Assembly (NCBI GenBank): GCA_017308515.1 | Contig: JAFKEN010000006.1 | Location: 726,479 to 790,478, forward strand | Direction: 5' to 3' | Source of the DNA: Actinomycetales bacterium | GTDB lineage: Bacteria; Actinomycetota; Actinomycetes; Actinomycetales; Microbacteriaceae | DNA length: 64,000 nucleotides | Shown here: piece after piece, positions 7,592 to 14,591 of the stretch | Layout of the letters: every line of letters starts with the position of its first letter | Numbering within the stretch: position 1 is the stretch's first letter | Made by a program: the position numbers and the translations under genes | Notes under the pieces: model-generated | The model's database searches: none | Told to the model about the DNA's origin: nothing | The model's input: only the letters and a program-made list of their open reading frames with translations

Positions 7592-8683
7592 TCAGTACCG
7601 CGGCAGCGCGGGGTCGACCTCGCGCGCCCAGCGGTCGATGCCGCCGTTCAGATGCTTCGCCCGCGTGAACCCGGCGCGCGTCATGAGGTCGAGCGCGCGG
7701 CCGGAGCGCATGCCGTGATGGCAGTAGACGACGATCGGCGCCTCGCGGTCGAGCTCGTCGATCCGGCTCGGCAGATCGTCGAGCGGGATCAGGGTGGCGC
7801 CCTCGAGGTGCGCGAACGAGAACTCGTGCGGGTGGCGCACGTCGAGGAGCATCGGTGGCGCGTCGCCGTCGAGCAGCGCGCGCAGCTCGGCGGGCTCGAC
7901 GATGCGCGAGCGGTCGGGCTCCTTCTCGGCGGTGAGGTCGTCGACCGATCCGACGCGGGGCGCGTCGGGGTCGCGGCGGTAGGCGACCTCGCGCGTGCCG
8001 CCGGTGCGTGCGTCGTAGAGCAGCGCCCGGCCGACGAGCGGCTCGCCGGATCCCGTGAGCACCTTGAGCGCCTCGCTCGCCATCGCGGCGCCGATCACCC
8101 CGCACACGCTCGGCAGCACGCCCTGGGTCTCGCAGCTGTCGGCGGCCGGGTCGGGCTCGGGGAACAGGTCGCGGTAGTCGACGCCCCGCGCATCCCACGC
8201 GACGCCGACCTGGCCGGCCCAGCCGATCGCGTTGCCCCAGACGAGCGGGATGCCGCGCACCGCCGCGATGTCGTTGGCGAGATAGCGGGTGGTCGGGTCG
8301 TCGCTCGCGTCGACGAGCAGGTCGGCGTCGAGCACCGCGTCGAGGGCGACCTTCGGCGCGAAGCGCGCGACGTGCGCGACGAGCTCGGTGTCGGGGGCGA
8401 GGCGGGTGAGCGCGTCGAGGGCCGACTCGGCCTTCGGTCGCCCGACGTCCGCCGGGGAGTGCAGCGTCTGGCGGTGCAGGTTGCTCGCCTCGACGGTGTC
8501 GTCGTCCCACACCTCGATCGCGCCGACACCGGCGGCGGCGAGCAGCGGCAGCACCGCGCTGCCCAGGCCCCCCGCGCCGATCACGACGACGCGCGCCTCG
8601 GCGAGGCGCTGCTGGGCCTCGGGACCGAATCCGGCGAGGGCGCGCTGGCGCGCGAAGCGCGGGTCGGCGGCGTCGACGGGCAT
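7592..8683 (-). CDS. moeZ: MoeB/ThiF-type adenylyltransferase with rhodanese domain (MoeZ)
   Basis: A 363-residue protein. The N-terminal ThiF fold (about 10-240) has the nucleotide loop VIGAGGLGSAVLP and adenylates the C-terminal glycine of a MoaD/ThiS-like carrier. The C-terminal rhodanese domain (about 265-363) has the active loop CHHGMRSG and can donate sulfur. The region that normally holds the first zinc CxxC reads GVDYRDLFPEP, so those two cysteines are absent, while a downstream SCETQGVLPSVCG pair remains. ATG 8683 is preceded by GGGAG at a good distance. It is the first gene of a four-gene cofactor operon that reads divergently from the MerR-type/TOBE regulator gene. Confidence 0.9.
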   Translation of the reverse strand: MPVDAADPRFARQRALAGFGPEAQQRLAEARVVVIGAGGLGSAVLPLLAAAGVGAIEVWDDDTVEASNLHRQTLHSPADVGRPKAESALDALTRLAPDTELVAHVARFAPKVALDAVLDADLLVDASDDPTTRYLANDIAAVRGIPLVWGNAIGWAGQVGVAWDARGVDYRDLFPEPDPAADSCETQGVLPSVCGVIGAAMASEALKVLTGSGEPLVGRALLYDARTGGTREVAYRRDPDAPRVGSVDDLTAEKEPDRSRIVEPAELRALLDGDAPPMLLDVRHPHEFSFAHLEGATLIPLDDLPSRIDELDREAPIVVYCHHGMRSGRALDLMTRAGFTRAKHLNGGIDRWAREVDPALPRY

Positions 8684-8767
8684 GCCGCCATTCTCCCGCG
8701 TCGGGCCGCGTCGGCGCTCGGCGGGCCGGCGATGAACCCGGGGTGTTCCCGCTCTGTCATCGGGATC

Positions 8768-8786
8768 GCGTTCCCCTCGAGAACGC
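8768..8786. promoter_or_regulatory. Inverted repeat, candidate operator between moeZ and the MerR-type/TOBE gene
   Basis: GCGTTC and GAACGC form a perfect 6-bp inverted repeat with a 7-base spacer, placed just upstream of the -10-like TTGAAT (8795-8800) of the regulator gene. Position and symmetry suit an operator for the adjacent regulator. This is inferred, not known. Confidence 0.45.
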
Positions 8787-8801
8787 AGATGCGGTTGAAT
8801 C

Positions 8802-9236
8802 ATGACCATGGAGACGCATCCGCGGTCGGAGTTCACGATCGGTGAGGCGGCCGCGCTGCTCGGCGTGAGCGACGACACCGTGCGCCGCTGGGCGCAGGAG
8901 GGGCGGATCGCCGCGCACACCGCCGCCAACGGCCGGCAGGCGATCGCGGGGGTCGAGCTCGTCCCGCTGCTGCGCGAGCAGTCCGCCGCCTCGCAGCTCG
9001 CGGCAAGCTTCCCGGCCGTGCGCGCCTCCGCCCGCAACCGGCTCACCGGTCTCGTGACCGCCGTCGAGCGCGACGGAGTGATGGCTCAGGTCGAGCTGCA
9101 GTGCGGCCCGTTCCGCGTCGTGTCGCTCATGACCCGCGAGGCGGCCGACGAGCTGGGGCTCGCGCCCGGTGTGCTCGCCACCGCGAGCGCGAAGGCGACG
9201 GTCGTGACGGTCGAGCTGCCGGAGGGGGCTCGATGA
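8802..9236 (+). CDS. MerR-type helix-turn-helix regulator with a TOBE/molbindin domain
   Basis: A 144-residue protein. Residues 11-55 form a MerR-like winged helix-turn-helix (FTIGEAAALLGVSDDTVRRWAQEGRI), and residues 75-140 form a single TOBE domain (NRLTGLVTAVERDGVMAQVELQ) of the kind that binds molybdate or tungstate. It is therefore a candidate molybdate-responsive regulator of modABC and perhaps of the divergent cofactor operon. Two ATGs (8802, 8808) lack a ribosome-binding site; 8808 lies seven bases after TTGAAT and may be a leaderless start. The stop overlaps modA in ATGA. The adjacent ModC lacks a TOBE domain, so molybdate sensing may rest on this protein. Confidence 0.85.
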   Translation: MTMETHPRSEFTIGEAAALLGVSDDTVRRWAQEGRIAAHTAANGRQAIAGVELVPLLREQSAASQLAASFPAVRASARNRLTGLVTAVERDGVMAQVELQCGPFRVVSLMTREAADELGLAPGVLATASAKATVVTVELPEGAR

Positions 9237-10063
9237 CGCGGGGGCGGGAGCCGGGGCGGCGCGCGACCTGGCGGCGCGCGACGCTGCGCGGCGTGCCGGC
9301 GGCGGCCGTGCTCGCGGCGACCCTCGTCGGCTGCACGGCCGGCCCTGCACCCGAGGCCTGCGCGACCGGGGCCGCGACCGAGGCGCCCCTCACGGGGACG
9401 CTCACCGTCTTCGCCGCCGCGAGCCTCACCGAGACCTTCGACGAGCTCGCCGCCGAGTTCGAGGCCGCGCACCCGGGTGTCGACGTCGTGCTGTCCTACG
9501 GGGGCAGCTCCTCGCTCGCGGAGCAGATCGTGCAGGGAGCGCCCGCCGACGTCTTCGCCGCCGCGAACGAGGCGACGATGCAGGCCGTCGTCGACGCGGG
9601 TCTCGCGTCCGACCCGCGGCTGTTCGCGACGAACTCCCTCGAGATCGTCGTGCCGACCGGCAACCCCGGCCGGGTGGAGGGCCTGGCCGACCTCGCCCGC
9701 CCCGAACTCGCGGTCGCGCTGTGCGATCCCGTGGTGCCGTGCGGCTCGGCGAGCGTCGCGCTGCTCGACGCGGAGGGCGTGACGGCCGCGCCCGACACCC
9801 TCGAGCAGGACGTCAAGGCGGTGCTCACCAAGGTCGAGCTGGGCGAGGCGGATGCGGGGCTCGTCTACCGCACCGACGCGGCCGCCGCGGGCGACCGGGT
9901 CGAGGCGATCGCGGTGCCGGAGGTCCCGTCCGCCGTCAACCGGTATCCGATCGCCCCGCTCGGCGCCGCGCCGAACCCGGCGGCCGCCGCGGCGTGGGTC
10001 GCCTTCGTGCTCGGACCGTCGGGGCGCGCGGTGCTCGGTGCGGCGGGCTTCGGGGCGCCGTGA
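9233..10063 (+). CDS. modA: Molybdate-binding lipoprotein ModA
   Basis: The periplasmic-type binding component of the molybdate importer, 276 residues. A twin-arginine-like basic stretch and hydrophobic segment lead to the lipobox LVGC with lipidated Cys34. The mature domain begins with LTVFAAASLTETFDEL, the ModA oxyanion-binding motif, followed by SYGGSSSLAEQI and GAPADVFAAAN. It would be anchored to the outer face of the membrane. ATG 9233 overlaps the regulator stop, with GGAGGGGG a few bases upstream. Confidence 0.95.
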   Translation: MTRGREPGRRATWRRATLRGVPAAAVLAATLVGCTAGPAPEACATGAATEAPLTGTLTVFAAASLTETFDELAAEFEAAHPGVDVVLSYGGSSSLAEQIVQGAPADVFAAANEATMQAVVDAGLASDPRLFATNSLEIVVPTGNPGRVEGLADLARPELAVALCDPVVPCGSASVALLDAEGVTAAPDTLEQDVKAVLTKVELGEADAGLVYRTDAAAAGDRVEAIAVPEVPSAVNRYPIAPLGAAPNPAAAAAWVAFVLGPSGRAVLGAAGFGAP

Positions 10064-10905
10064 GCCCGGCGACGCGACCGTCCCGAGCTCGCCCGCTCCG
10101 GGTCTCGGGGGAGGGTCGGCGGCTGCCGCTCGTGCTGCTGATCCCGGCGCTGCTCGGCCTGGCGCTGCTCGTGCTGCCGCTGCTCGCCCTCGCGGTGCGC
10201 GCGCCGTGGGGGCGGCTCGGGGAGCTGCTGACCGGCGACGCCGTGCTGCCGCCGCTGTTGCTCTCGCTCGGCACCGCCGCGCTCGCGACCCTCGCGTGCC
10301 TCGTGCTCGGCGTGCCGCTCGCGCTGCTGCTCGAGCGCAGCGCCGCCTGGCCGCTCGTGCCGCGCCGGCTGCTGCGTGCGCTCCTCACCCTGCCGCTCGT
10401 GCTGCCGCCGGTCGTCGGCGGCATCGCCCTGCTCCTGCTGCTCGGCCGCCGCGGCCTGATCGGTCAGGGCCTCGCCGCGATCGGCCTGCCGCTGCCGTAC
10501 ACAACCGGCGCCGTCGTGATCGCGCAGACCTTCGTCGCGCTGCCCTTCCTCGTCTTCGCGGTCGAGGGGGCGCTGCGCAGCACCGACCGCCGCGGCGAGC
10601 TCGCCGCCGCAACCCTCGGGGCCAGCCGCGCCCAGACCTTCCGCCTCGTGACCCTGCCGCTCGTCGCCCCCGGCGTCGCGGCGGGTGCGGCGCTGTGCTT
10701 CACGCGCGCACTGGGCGAGTTCGGTGCCACCATCACCTTCGCCGGCAGCCTGCCCGGCGTGACCCGCACCCTGCCGATCGCGAGCTACCTCGCGCTGCAG
10801 TCCGACCCGGAGGCGGCGATCGCCCTCGCGCTCGTGCTGCTGGTCGCCGCCGTCGCCGTGCTCGTCGCGCTGCGGGACCGGTGGCTGCCGGGGGTCGCGG
10901 GGTGA
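10060..10905 (+). CDS. modB: Molybdate ABC transporter permease ModB
   Basis: A 281-residue permease with about six membrane helices and the cytoplasmic EAA-type loop (ELAAATLGASRAQTFRLVTLPL) that docks to the ATPase. The sequence LGEFGATITFAGSLPG and TRTLPIASYLAL are typical of ModB and sulfate-type permeases. The GTG start overlaps the modA stop as GTGA and the stop overlaps modC the same way, so the three genes form one translationally coupled operon. Confidence 0.94.
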   Translation: MSPATRPSRARPLRVSGEGRRLPLVLLIPALLGLALLVLPLLALAVRAPWGRLGELLTGDAVLPPLLLSLGTAALATLACLVLGVPLALLLERSAAWPLVPRRLLRALLTLPLVLPPVVGGIALLLLLGRRGLIGQGLAAIGLPLPYTTGAVVIAQTFVALPFLVFAVEGALRSTDRRGELAAATLGASRAQTFRLVTLPLVAPGVAAGAALCFTRALGEFGATITFAGSLPGVTRTLPIASYLALQSDPEAAIALALVLLVAAVAVLVALRDRWLPGVAG

Positions 10906-11720
10906 GCGGCACGGCCGGGGTGAGCGGCGTCGGGGGTGCCGGGCGGGGCGGCGGAGGTGCCGGGGGCGCCGGGGCGGGCGGCTCGGGCGCCGGCGGCGCC
11001 ACGGCGGGCGCCGGGCTCGAGGCCGCGATCCGGGTCGAGCGCGGGGGCTTCGCGCTCGAGGTCGAGCTGAGCGTCGCGCCGGGCCGCACCCTCGCGATCC
11101 TCGGCCCCAACGGCGCGGGCAAGTCGACGCTGCTCGCCGCGCTCGCGGGCCTGCTGCCGCCGGTGGCGGGGCGCATCGCGCTCGACGACGCGGTGCTCGA
11201 CGACGTCGCCGCGGGCGTGCACCGACCGCCCGAGGAGCGCCGGCTCGGGGTCGTGTTCCAGGGTCTGCTGCTGTTCCCGCACCGCACGGTGGTCGAGAAC
11301 CTCGCCTTCCCGCTGCGCGTGCGCGGGATGCGCCCCGCGGTCGCGCGCGCCGCCGTCGCCCCCCTGCTCGAGCGCTTCGATCTCGGCCCCCTCGCCGAGC
11401 GCCGCCCCGCGCAGCTCTCGGGCGGACAGGCGCAGCGCGTCGCCCTCGCGCGGGCCCTCGCCGCCGGACCGCGCGCGCTGCTGCTCGACGAGCCGACCGC
11501 GAGCCTCGACGTGGAGTACCGCGCCGAGCTACGCGCCGAACTCCGCGCGCGCATCGCGGAGTCGGGGCTGCCGACGGTCGTCGTGACCCACGACCCCGAG
11601 GAGGCCTCGGCGCTCGGAGCCGCGCTCGCCCTGCTCGAGGGCGGGGTGATCACCCAGCGGGGCGCCTCGCTCGCGGCGATCCGTGAGCATCCGTCGACGA
11701 CGTTCGCCCGCCGCCTCTAG
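10902..11720 (+). CDS. modC: Molybdate ABC transporter ATP-binding protein ModC without TOBE domain
   Basis: A 272-residue ATPase: Walker A GPNGAGKST, signature LSGGQAQRVALARAL, Walker B LLLDEPTASLD, switch VVTHD. Two features are odd. The first 40 residues are almost entirely Gly, Ala and Ser before the ATPase fold begins at IRVERGGF. The protein ends soon after the ATPase fold (GVITQRGASLAAIREHPSTT), so the molybdate-binding C-terminal TOBE domain of classical ModC is missing. A separate TOBE domain is encoded in the first gene of the operon. A start later than GTG 10902 would remove the glycine-rich stretch, but the GTGA overlap favours this one. Confidence 0.9.
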   Translation: MSGTAGVSGVGGAGRGGGGAGGAGAGGSGAGGATAGAGLEAAIRVERGGFALEVELSVAPGRTLAILGPNGAGKSTLLAALAGLLPPVAGRIALDDAVLDDVAAGVHRPPEERRLGVVFQGLLLFPHRTVVENLAFPLRVRGMRPAVARAAVAPLLERFDLGPLAERRPAQLSGGQAQRVALARALAAGPRALLLDEPTASLDVEYRAELRAELRARIAESGLPTVVVTHDPEEASALGAALALLEGGVITQRGASLAAIREHPSTTFARRL

Positions 11721-11723
11721 GCT
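11718..11723 (+). promoter_or_regulatory. -10 element of the formamidase-like gene, overlapping the modC stop
   Basis: TAGGCT shares its first three bases with the modC stop codon. It is the same hexamer class seen before other genes here. Transcription from about 11730 would give a leader of about 53 bases containing the GGAGG site before ATG 11783. Confidence 0.5.
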
Positions 11724-11782
11724 GAGAGGATCGCGGTGGGAACCCGCGGCGCAGAGGCTGACGGCGCCCCGCGGAGGTGGCG

Positions 11783-12883
11783 ATGAACGACGAGACAGCG
11801 GTCACCGGTGTGCTTCACCCCGGAACCGGGCCGATCCACGCCGAGATCTACCTCCCCTCCGACCCCGACGCGATCTTCTGGGGGCGGCTGCCGCGCGGCG
11901 ACGACCCGCCCGTGCTCGCCGTCGACGACGGCGCGGTCGTCACCGTCGACACCCTGAGCCACGAGGGCGTGCTCGAGGATCAGGGCTCCGACCCGGTCGC
12001 CTTCTTCGGCGCGCACGGGGTTCCGCCCGAGGCCGTGCTCGCCGACGCGGTGCGGGTCGCCGAGATCCGTCACCGCGACGAGGGCGCCGGGCCGCACATC
12101 GTGACCGGCCCGATCGAGATCCGCGGCACGCAGCCCGGCGATCTGCTCGCGATCGACGTGCTGGAGACCCTGCCGCGCGTGCCCTACGGCGTCATCTCGA
12201 ACCGCCACGGTCGTGGCGCGCTGCCGGGCGAGTTGCCGCGCACCGAGGGCGCGGTCAGCGTGTTCGCCGGCACCGAGGCCGGCCCCCACGGCCCGATCGG
12301 CCGCATCGCGCGGTCGGCCGAGGGTCCGCGCGACGTGACCTTCCCGCTCGCGCCGTTCCTCGGGCTCATGGGCGTCGCCTCCACCTCGCGCGAGCGGCTC
12401 GACTCGGTACCGCCGGGCCCGCACGGCGGCAACCTCGACATCAAGCTGCTGACCGCGGGGAGCACGCTCTACCTGCCCGTCCAGGTGCCGGGAGCGCTGG
12501 CGTACCTCGGCGACCCGCACTTCGCGCAGGGCGACGGGGAGGTCGCACTGACCGCGCTCGAGGCCTCGCTGCGGGTCACGGTGCGGTTCCGGCGCATCCC
12601 GGCGAGCGAGCCGATCGCGCGCGTCGCCGCGGTGCACGGCCCGATCGTGCAGACCCCGGAGTACCTCGTGCCCACCGGCCTCGACCCGGATCTCGGCGAG
12701 GCCATGCGCAAGGCGGTGCGGGCCGCGATCGCGGTGCTCGTCGAGCTCTTCGGCATGGATCACGAGCACGCCTACGCCTACCTCTCGGCCGCCACCGACT
12801 TCGACATCTCGCAGGTCGTCGACCAGGTCACGGGCGTGCACGCGCGCATCCGCGTCGCGGATCTGACCGGGGGGCCGGCATGA
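11783..12883 (+). CDS. Acetamidase/formamidase-family amidohydrolase
   Basis: A 366-residue FmdA/AmdA-family protein that would hydrolyse a small amide to acid and ammonia. Recognisable stretches are HPGTGPIHAEIY near the N-terminus, GPIEIRGTQPGDLL (about 112-126) and PPGPHGGNLDIKLL with the GGN metal-site loop, followed by GDPHFAQGDGEV. GGAGG sits five bases before ATG 11783. It overlaps the next gene as ATGA, so both amidases are made together. In the setting of a ureide pathway, formamide, oxamate or a related amide is a plausible substrate, but this is inference. Confidence 0.88.
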   Translation: MNDETAVTGVLHPGTGPIHAEIYLPSDPDAIFWGRLPRGDDPPVLAVDDGAVVTVDTLSHEGVLEDQGSDPVAFFGAHGVPPEAVLADAVRVAEIRHRDEGAGPHIVTGPIEIRGTQPGDLLAIDVLETLPRVPYGVISNRHGRGALPGELPRTEGAVSVFAGTEAGPHGPIGRIARSAEGPRDVTFPLAPFLGLMGVASTSRERLDSVPPGPHGGNLDIKLLTAGSTLYLPVQVPGALAYLGDPHFAQGDGEVALTALEASLRVTVRFRRIPASEPIARVAAVHGPIVQTPEYLVPTGLDPDLGEAMRKAVRAAIAVLVELFGMDHEHAYAYLSAATDFDISQVVDQVTGVHARIRVADLTGGPA

Positions 12884-14550
12884 GTCGGCGATCGACCGCA
12901 GCCGGCCACGCCGCCGAGTCGCCGCGGACGCCCGAGCCGACCGAGCCGCGCGAGACGGGCGACCTCGCGGCCCGCCCGCCCGTGCACCTGCCGCACGGCG
13001 CGGAGGAGCCCGCGGGACTCGTCGAGGCGGTGCTCGCCTACGAGGTCGCCCTCCAGTCCGACGACGTGGGCGCGCTCGACGTGTTCTTCGCGCCGGGCCC
13101 CGACACCCTCCGCGTCGACGCGGCCGGCCCGCTGCGCGGCCACGACGCGATCGCGGCCTTCCGTCGCGCGCGCGGCGGCGCCCCGACGCGACGGGTCACC
13201 GGCATCGAGCTGCGCCCGCTCGGCGCCGACGACGCGCTCGTCGTCGTGCTCGTCGCCGTCGCGGCGGGCGGCATCGGCGCGCAGACCCAGCTCTGGCGGC
13301 GCGACGCGGAGGCCGGCTGGCGCATCGCGGTCGCGCACGTCGCCGCCCCCGCCCCGGCCGCCGACCCGCGGATCTGGCGCGTCGTCGGCACCCCGCTCGT
13401 GCCCGCGGCCCTCGGTGCGGGCGACGGCCCGCTCGCGGGTGTCGCGGTCGCCGTCAAGGATCTCTTCGAGATCGCCGGGCACCGCCTCGGCGTCGGCAAT
13501 CCGGTCTTCCTCGCCGAGGCGGAGCCCGCCACCTCGACCGCGCCCGCCGTGCGCGCGCTGCTCGAGGCGGGCGCCTCGGTCCGCGGCATCGCCCAGACCG
13601 ACGAGTTCGCCTACTCGCTCGCCGGCGCGAACGCGCACTACGGCACGCCGCCCAACGGAGCGGTGCCCGGCGCCCTCCCCGGCGGGTCGACGAGCGGCCC
13701 GGCCTCCGCGGTCGCGCTCGGCCAGGCCGACCTCGGGCTCGGCTCCGACACCGCCGGGTCGATCCGGGTCCCCGCGTCGTACCAGGGCCTGTGGGGCCTG
13801 AGGACGACGCACGGCGCCGTGCCGCTGTCGGGCGTCTGGCCGCTCGCGCCCTCCTTCGACACCGTCGGCTGGATCGCGCGCGACGCCGCGACCCTGCGCG
13901 CCGCCGCGGTCGCGACGCTCGGCGAGCCGTCCGGGGCTTCCGCGTCCCCGTTCGGCGCGGCACCGCGGTGGCTCGTGGCCGCCGCGCTGCTCGAGGGACT
14001 CGAGCCGGGCGTGCGCGAGGAGGTCGAGCGCGTCGCCGAGGCCCTCGGCGCCCAGGAGGTCGAGATCCCCTCGCCCGACGACCTGGTGACGATCTTCCGC
14101 ACCGTGCAGCCCGCCGAGGCCTGGCGCAGCGACGGCGCGTGGATCACCGCCCACCCCGGCGCGGTCGCCCCCGACATCGCCGAGCGCTTCGAGCTCGCCG
14201 AGGCGATGCCGGCGAGTCGCGAGCAGGCGGGGCGGGCGGCGATGGACGCCGCCCGAGCGCGGATCGACGCCGCCCTCGGCGACGGCGTGCTGCTCGTGCC
14301 GAGCGCCTCGGGGCCCGCGCCGCGCGCCGACATCGCGCCCGAGGCCCTCGGCACGGTGCGCGCCGCGACCCTGCGCGTCACGAGCCTGGCCGGCGTCGCC
14401 GGACGGCCCGCGCTGAGCGCCCCGGTGCTCGCGGTGCCCGGACCCTGGGGGGCTCCGGCGCCGGTCGGCCTGTGCCTCGTGGGCCCGGCCGGGTCCGACG
14501 TCGCGCTCATCGACCTCGCGGTGCGCAGCCTGGGGGAGCGACGCCCGTAG
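12880..14550 (+). CDS. AtzH/HpxZ-like domain fused to an amidase-signature enzyme (HpxY/AtzE-like)
   Basis: A 556-residue fusion. After a Pro/Glu-rich leader, residues 45-160 form a SnoaL-like AtzH (DUF3225) domain (VLAYEVALQSDDVGALDVFF). Residues 175-556 are an amidase-signature enzyme with the Ser-cisSer-Lys triad visible as K193 in AVKDLFEIAG, S270/S272 in GGSTSG and S294 in DTAGSIRVPAS. In Klebsiella hpxWXYZ the separate proteins HpxZ (AtzH-like) and HpxY (AtzE-like amidase) act in ureide/oxalurate use; here both are one chain. Oxalurate, carbamoylated intermediates or biuret-like amides are candidate substrates. It is coupled to the formamidase-like gene by a 4-bp overlap. Confidence 0.85.
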   Translation: MSRRSTAAGHAAESPRTPEPTEPRETGDLAARPPVHLPHGAEEPAGLVEAVLAYEVALQSDDVGALDVFFAPGPDTLRVDAAGPLRGHDAIAAFRRARGGAPTRRVTGIELRPLGADDALVVVLVAVAAGGIGAQTQLWRRDAEAGWRIAVAHVAAPAPAADPRIWRVVGTPLVPAALGAGDGPLAGVAVAVKDLFEIAGHRLGVGNPVFLAEAEPATSTAPAVRALLEAGASVRGIAQTDEFAYSLAGANAHYGTPPNGAVPGALPGGSTSGPASAVALGQADLGLGSDTAGSIRVPASYQGLWGLRTTHGAVPLSGVWPLAPSFDTVGWIARDAATLRAAAVATLGEPSGASASPFGAAPRWLVAAALLEGLEPGVREEVERVAEALGAQEVEIPSPDDLVTIFRTVQPAEAWRSDGAWITAHPGAVAPDIAERFELAEAMPASREQAGRAAMDAARARIDAALGDGVLLVPSASGPAPRADIAPEALGTVRAATLRVTSLAGVAGRPALSAPVLAVPGPWGAPAPVGLCLVGPAGSDVALIDLAVRSLGERRP

Positions 14551-14579
14551 CCGTCGGGCCGGCGAGCCTCCGGCCTCCG

Positions 14580-14585
14580 TAGACT
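14580..14585 (+). promoter_or_regulatory. -10 element for a leaderless aminotransferase transcript
   Basis: TAGACT is followed by six bases and the GTG at 14592. No ribosome-binding site fits. Confidence 0.6.
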
Positions 14586-14591
14586 TCTGGA

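Noticed and set aside
11718-11783. CTGAGAG after modC, reminiscent of a TPP riboswitch
   Set aside because: The rest of the TPP aptamer (the ACCTGAT-type element and pairing arms) is not present, and the downstream genes are amidases. The segment is better explained as a promoter and short leader.
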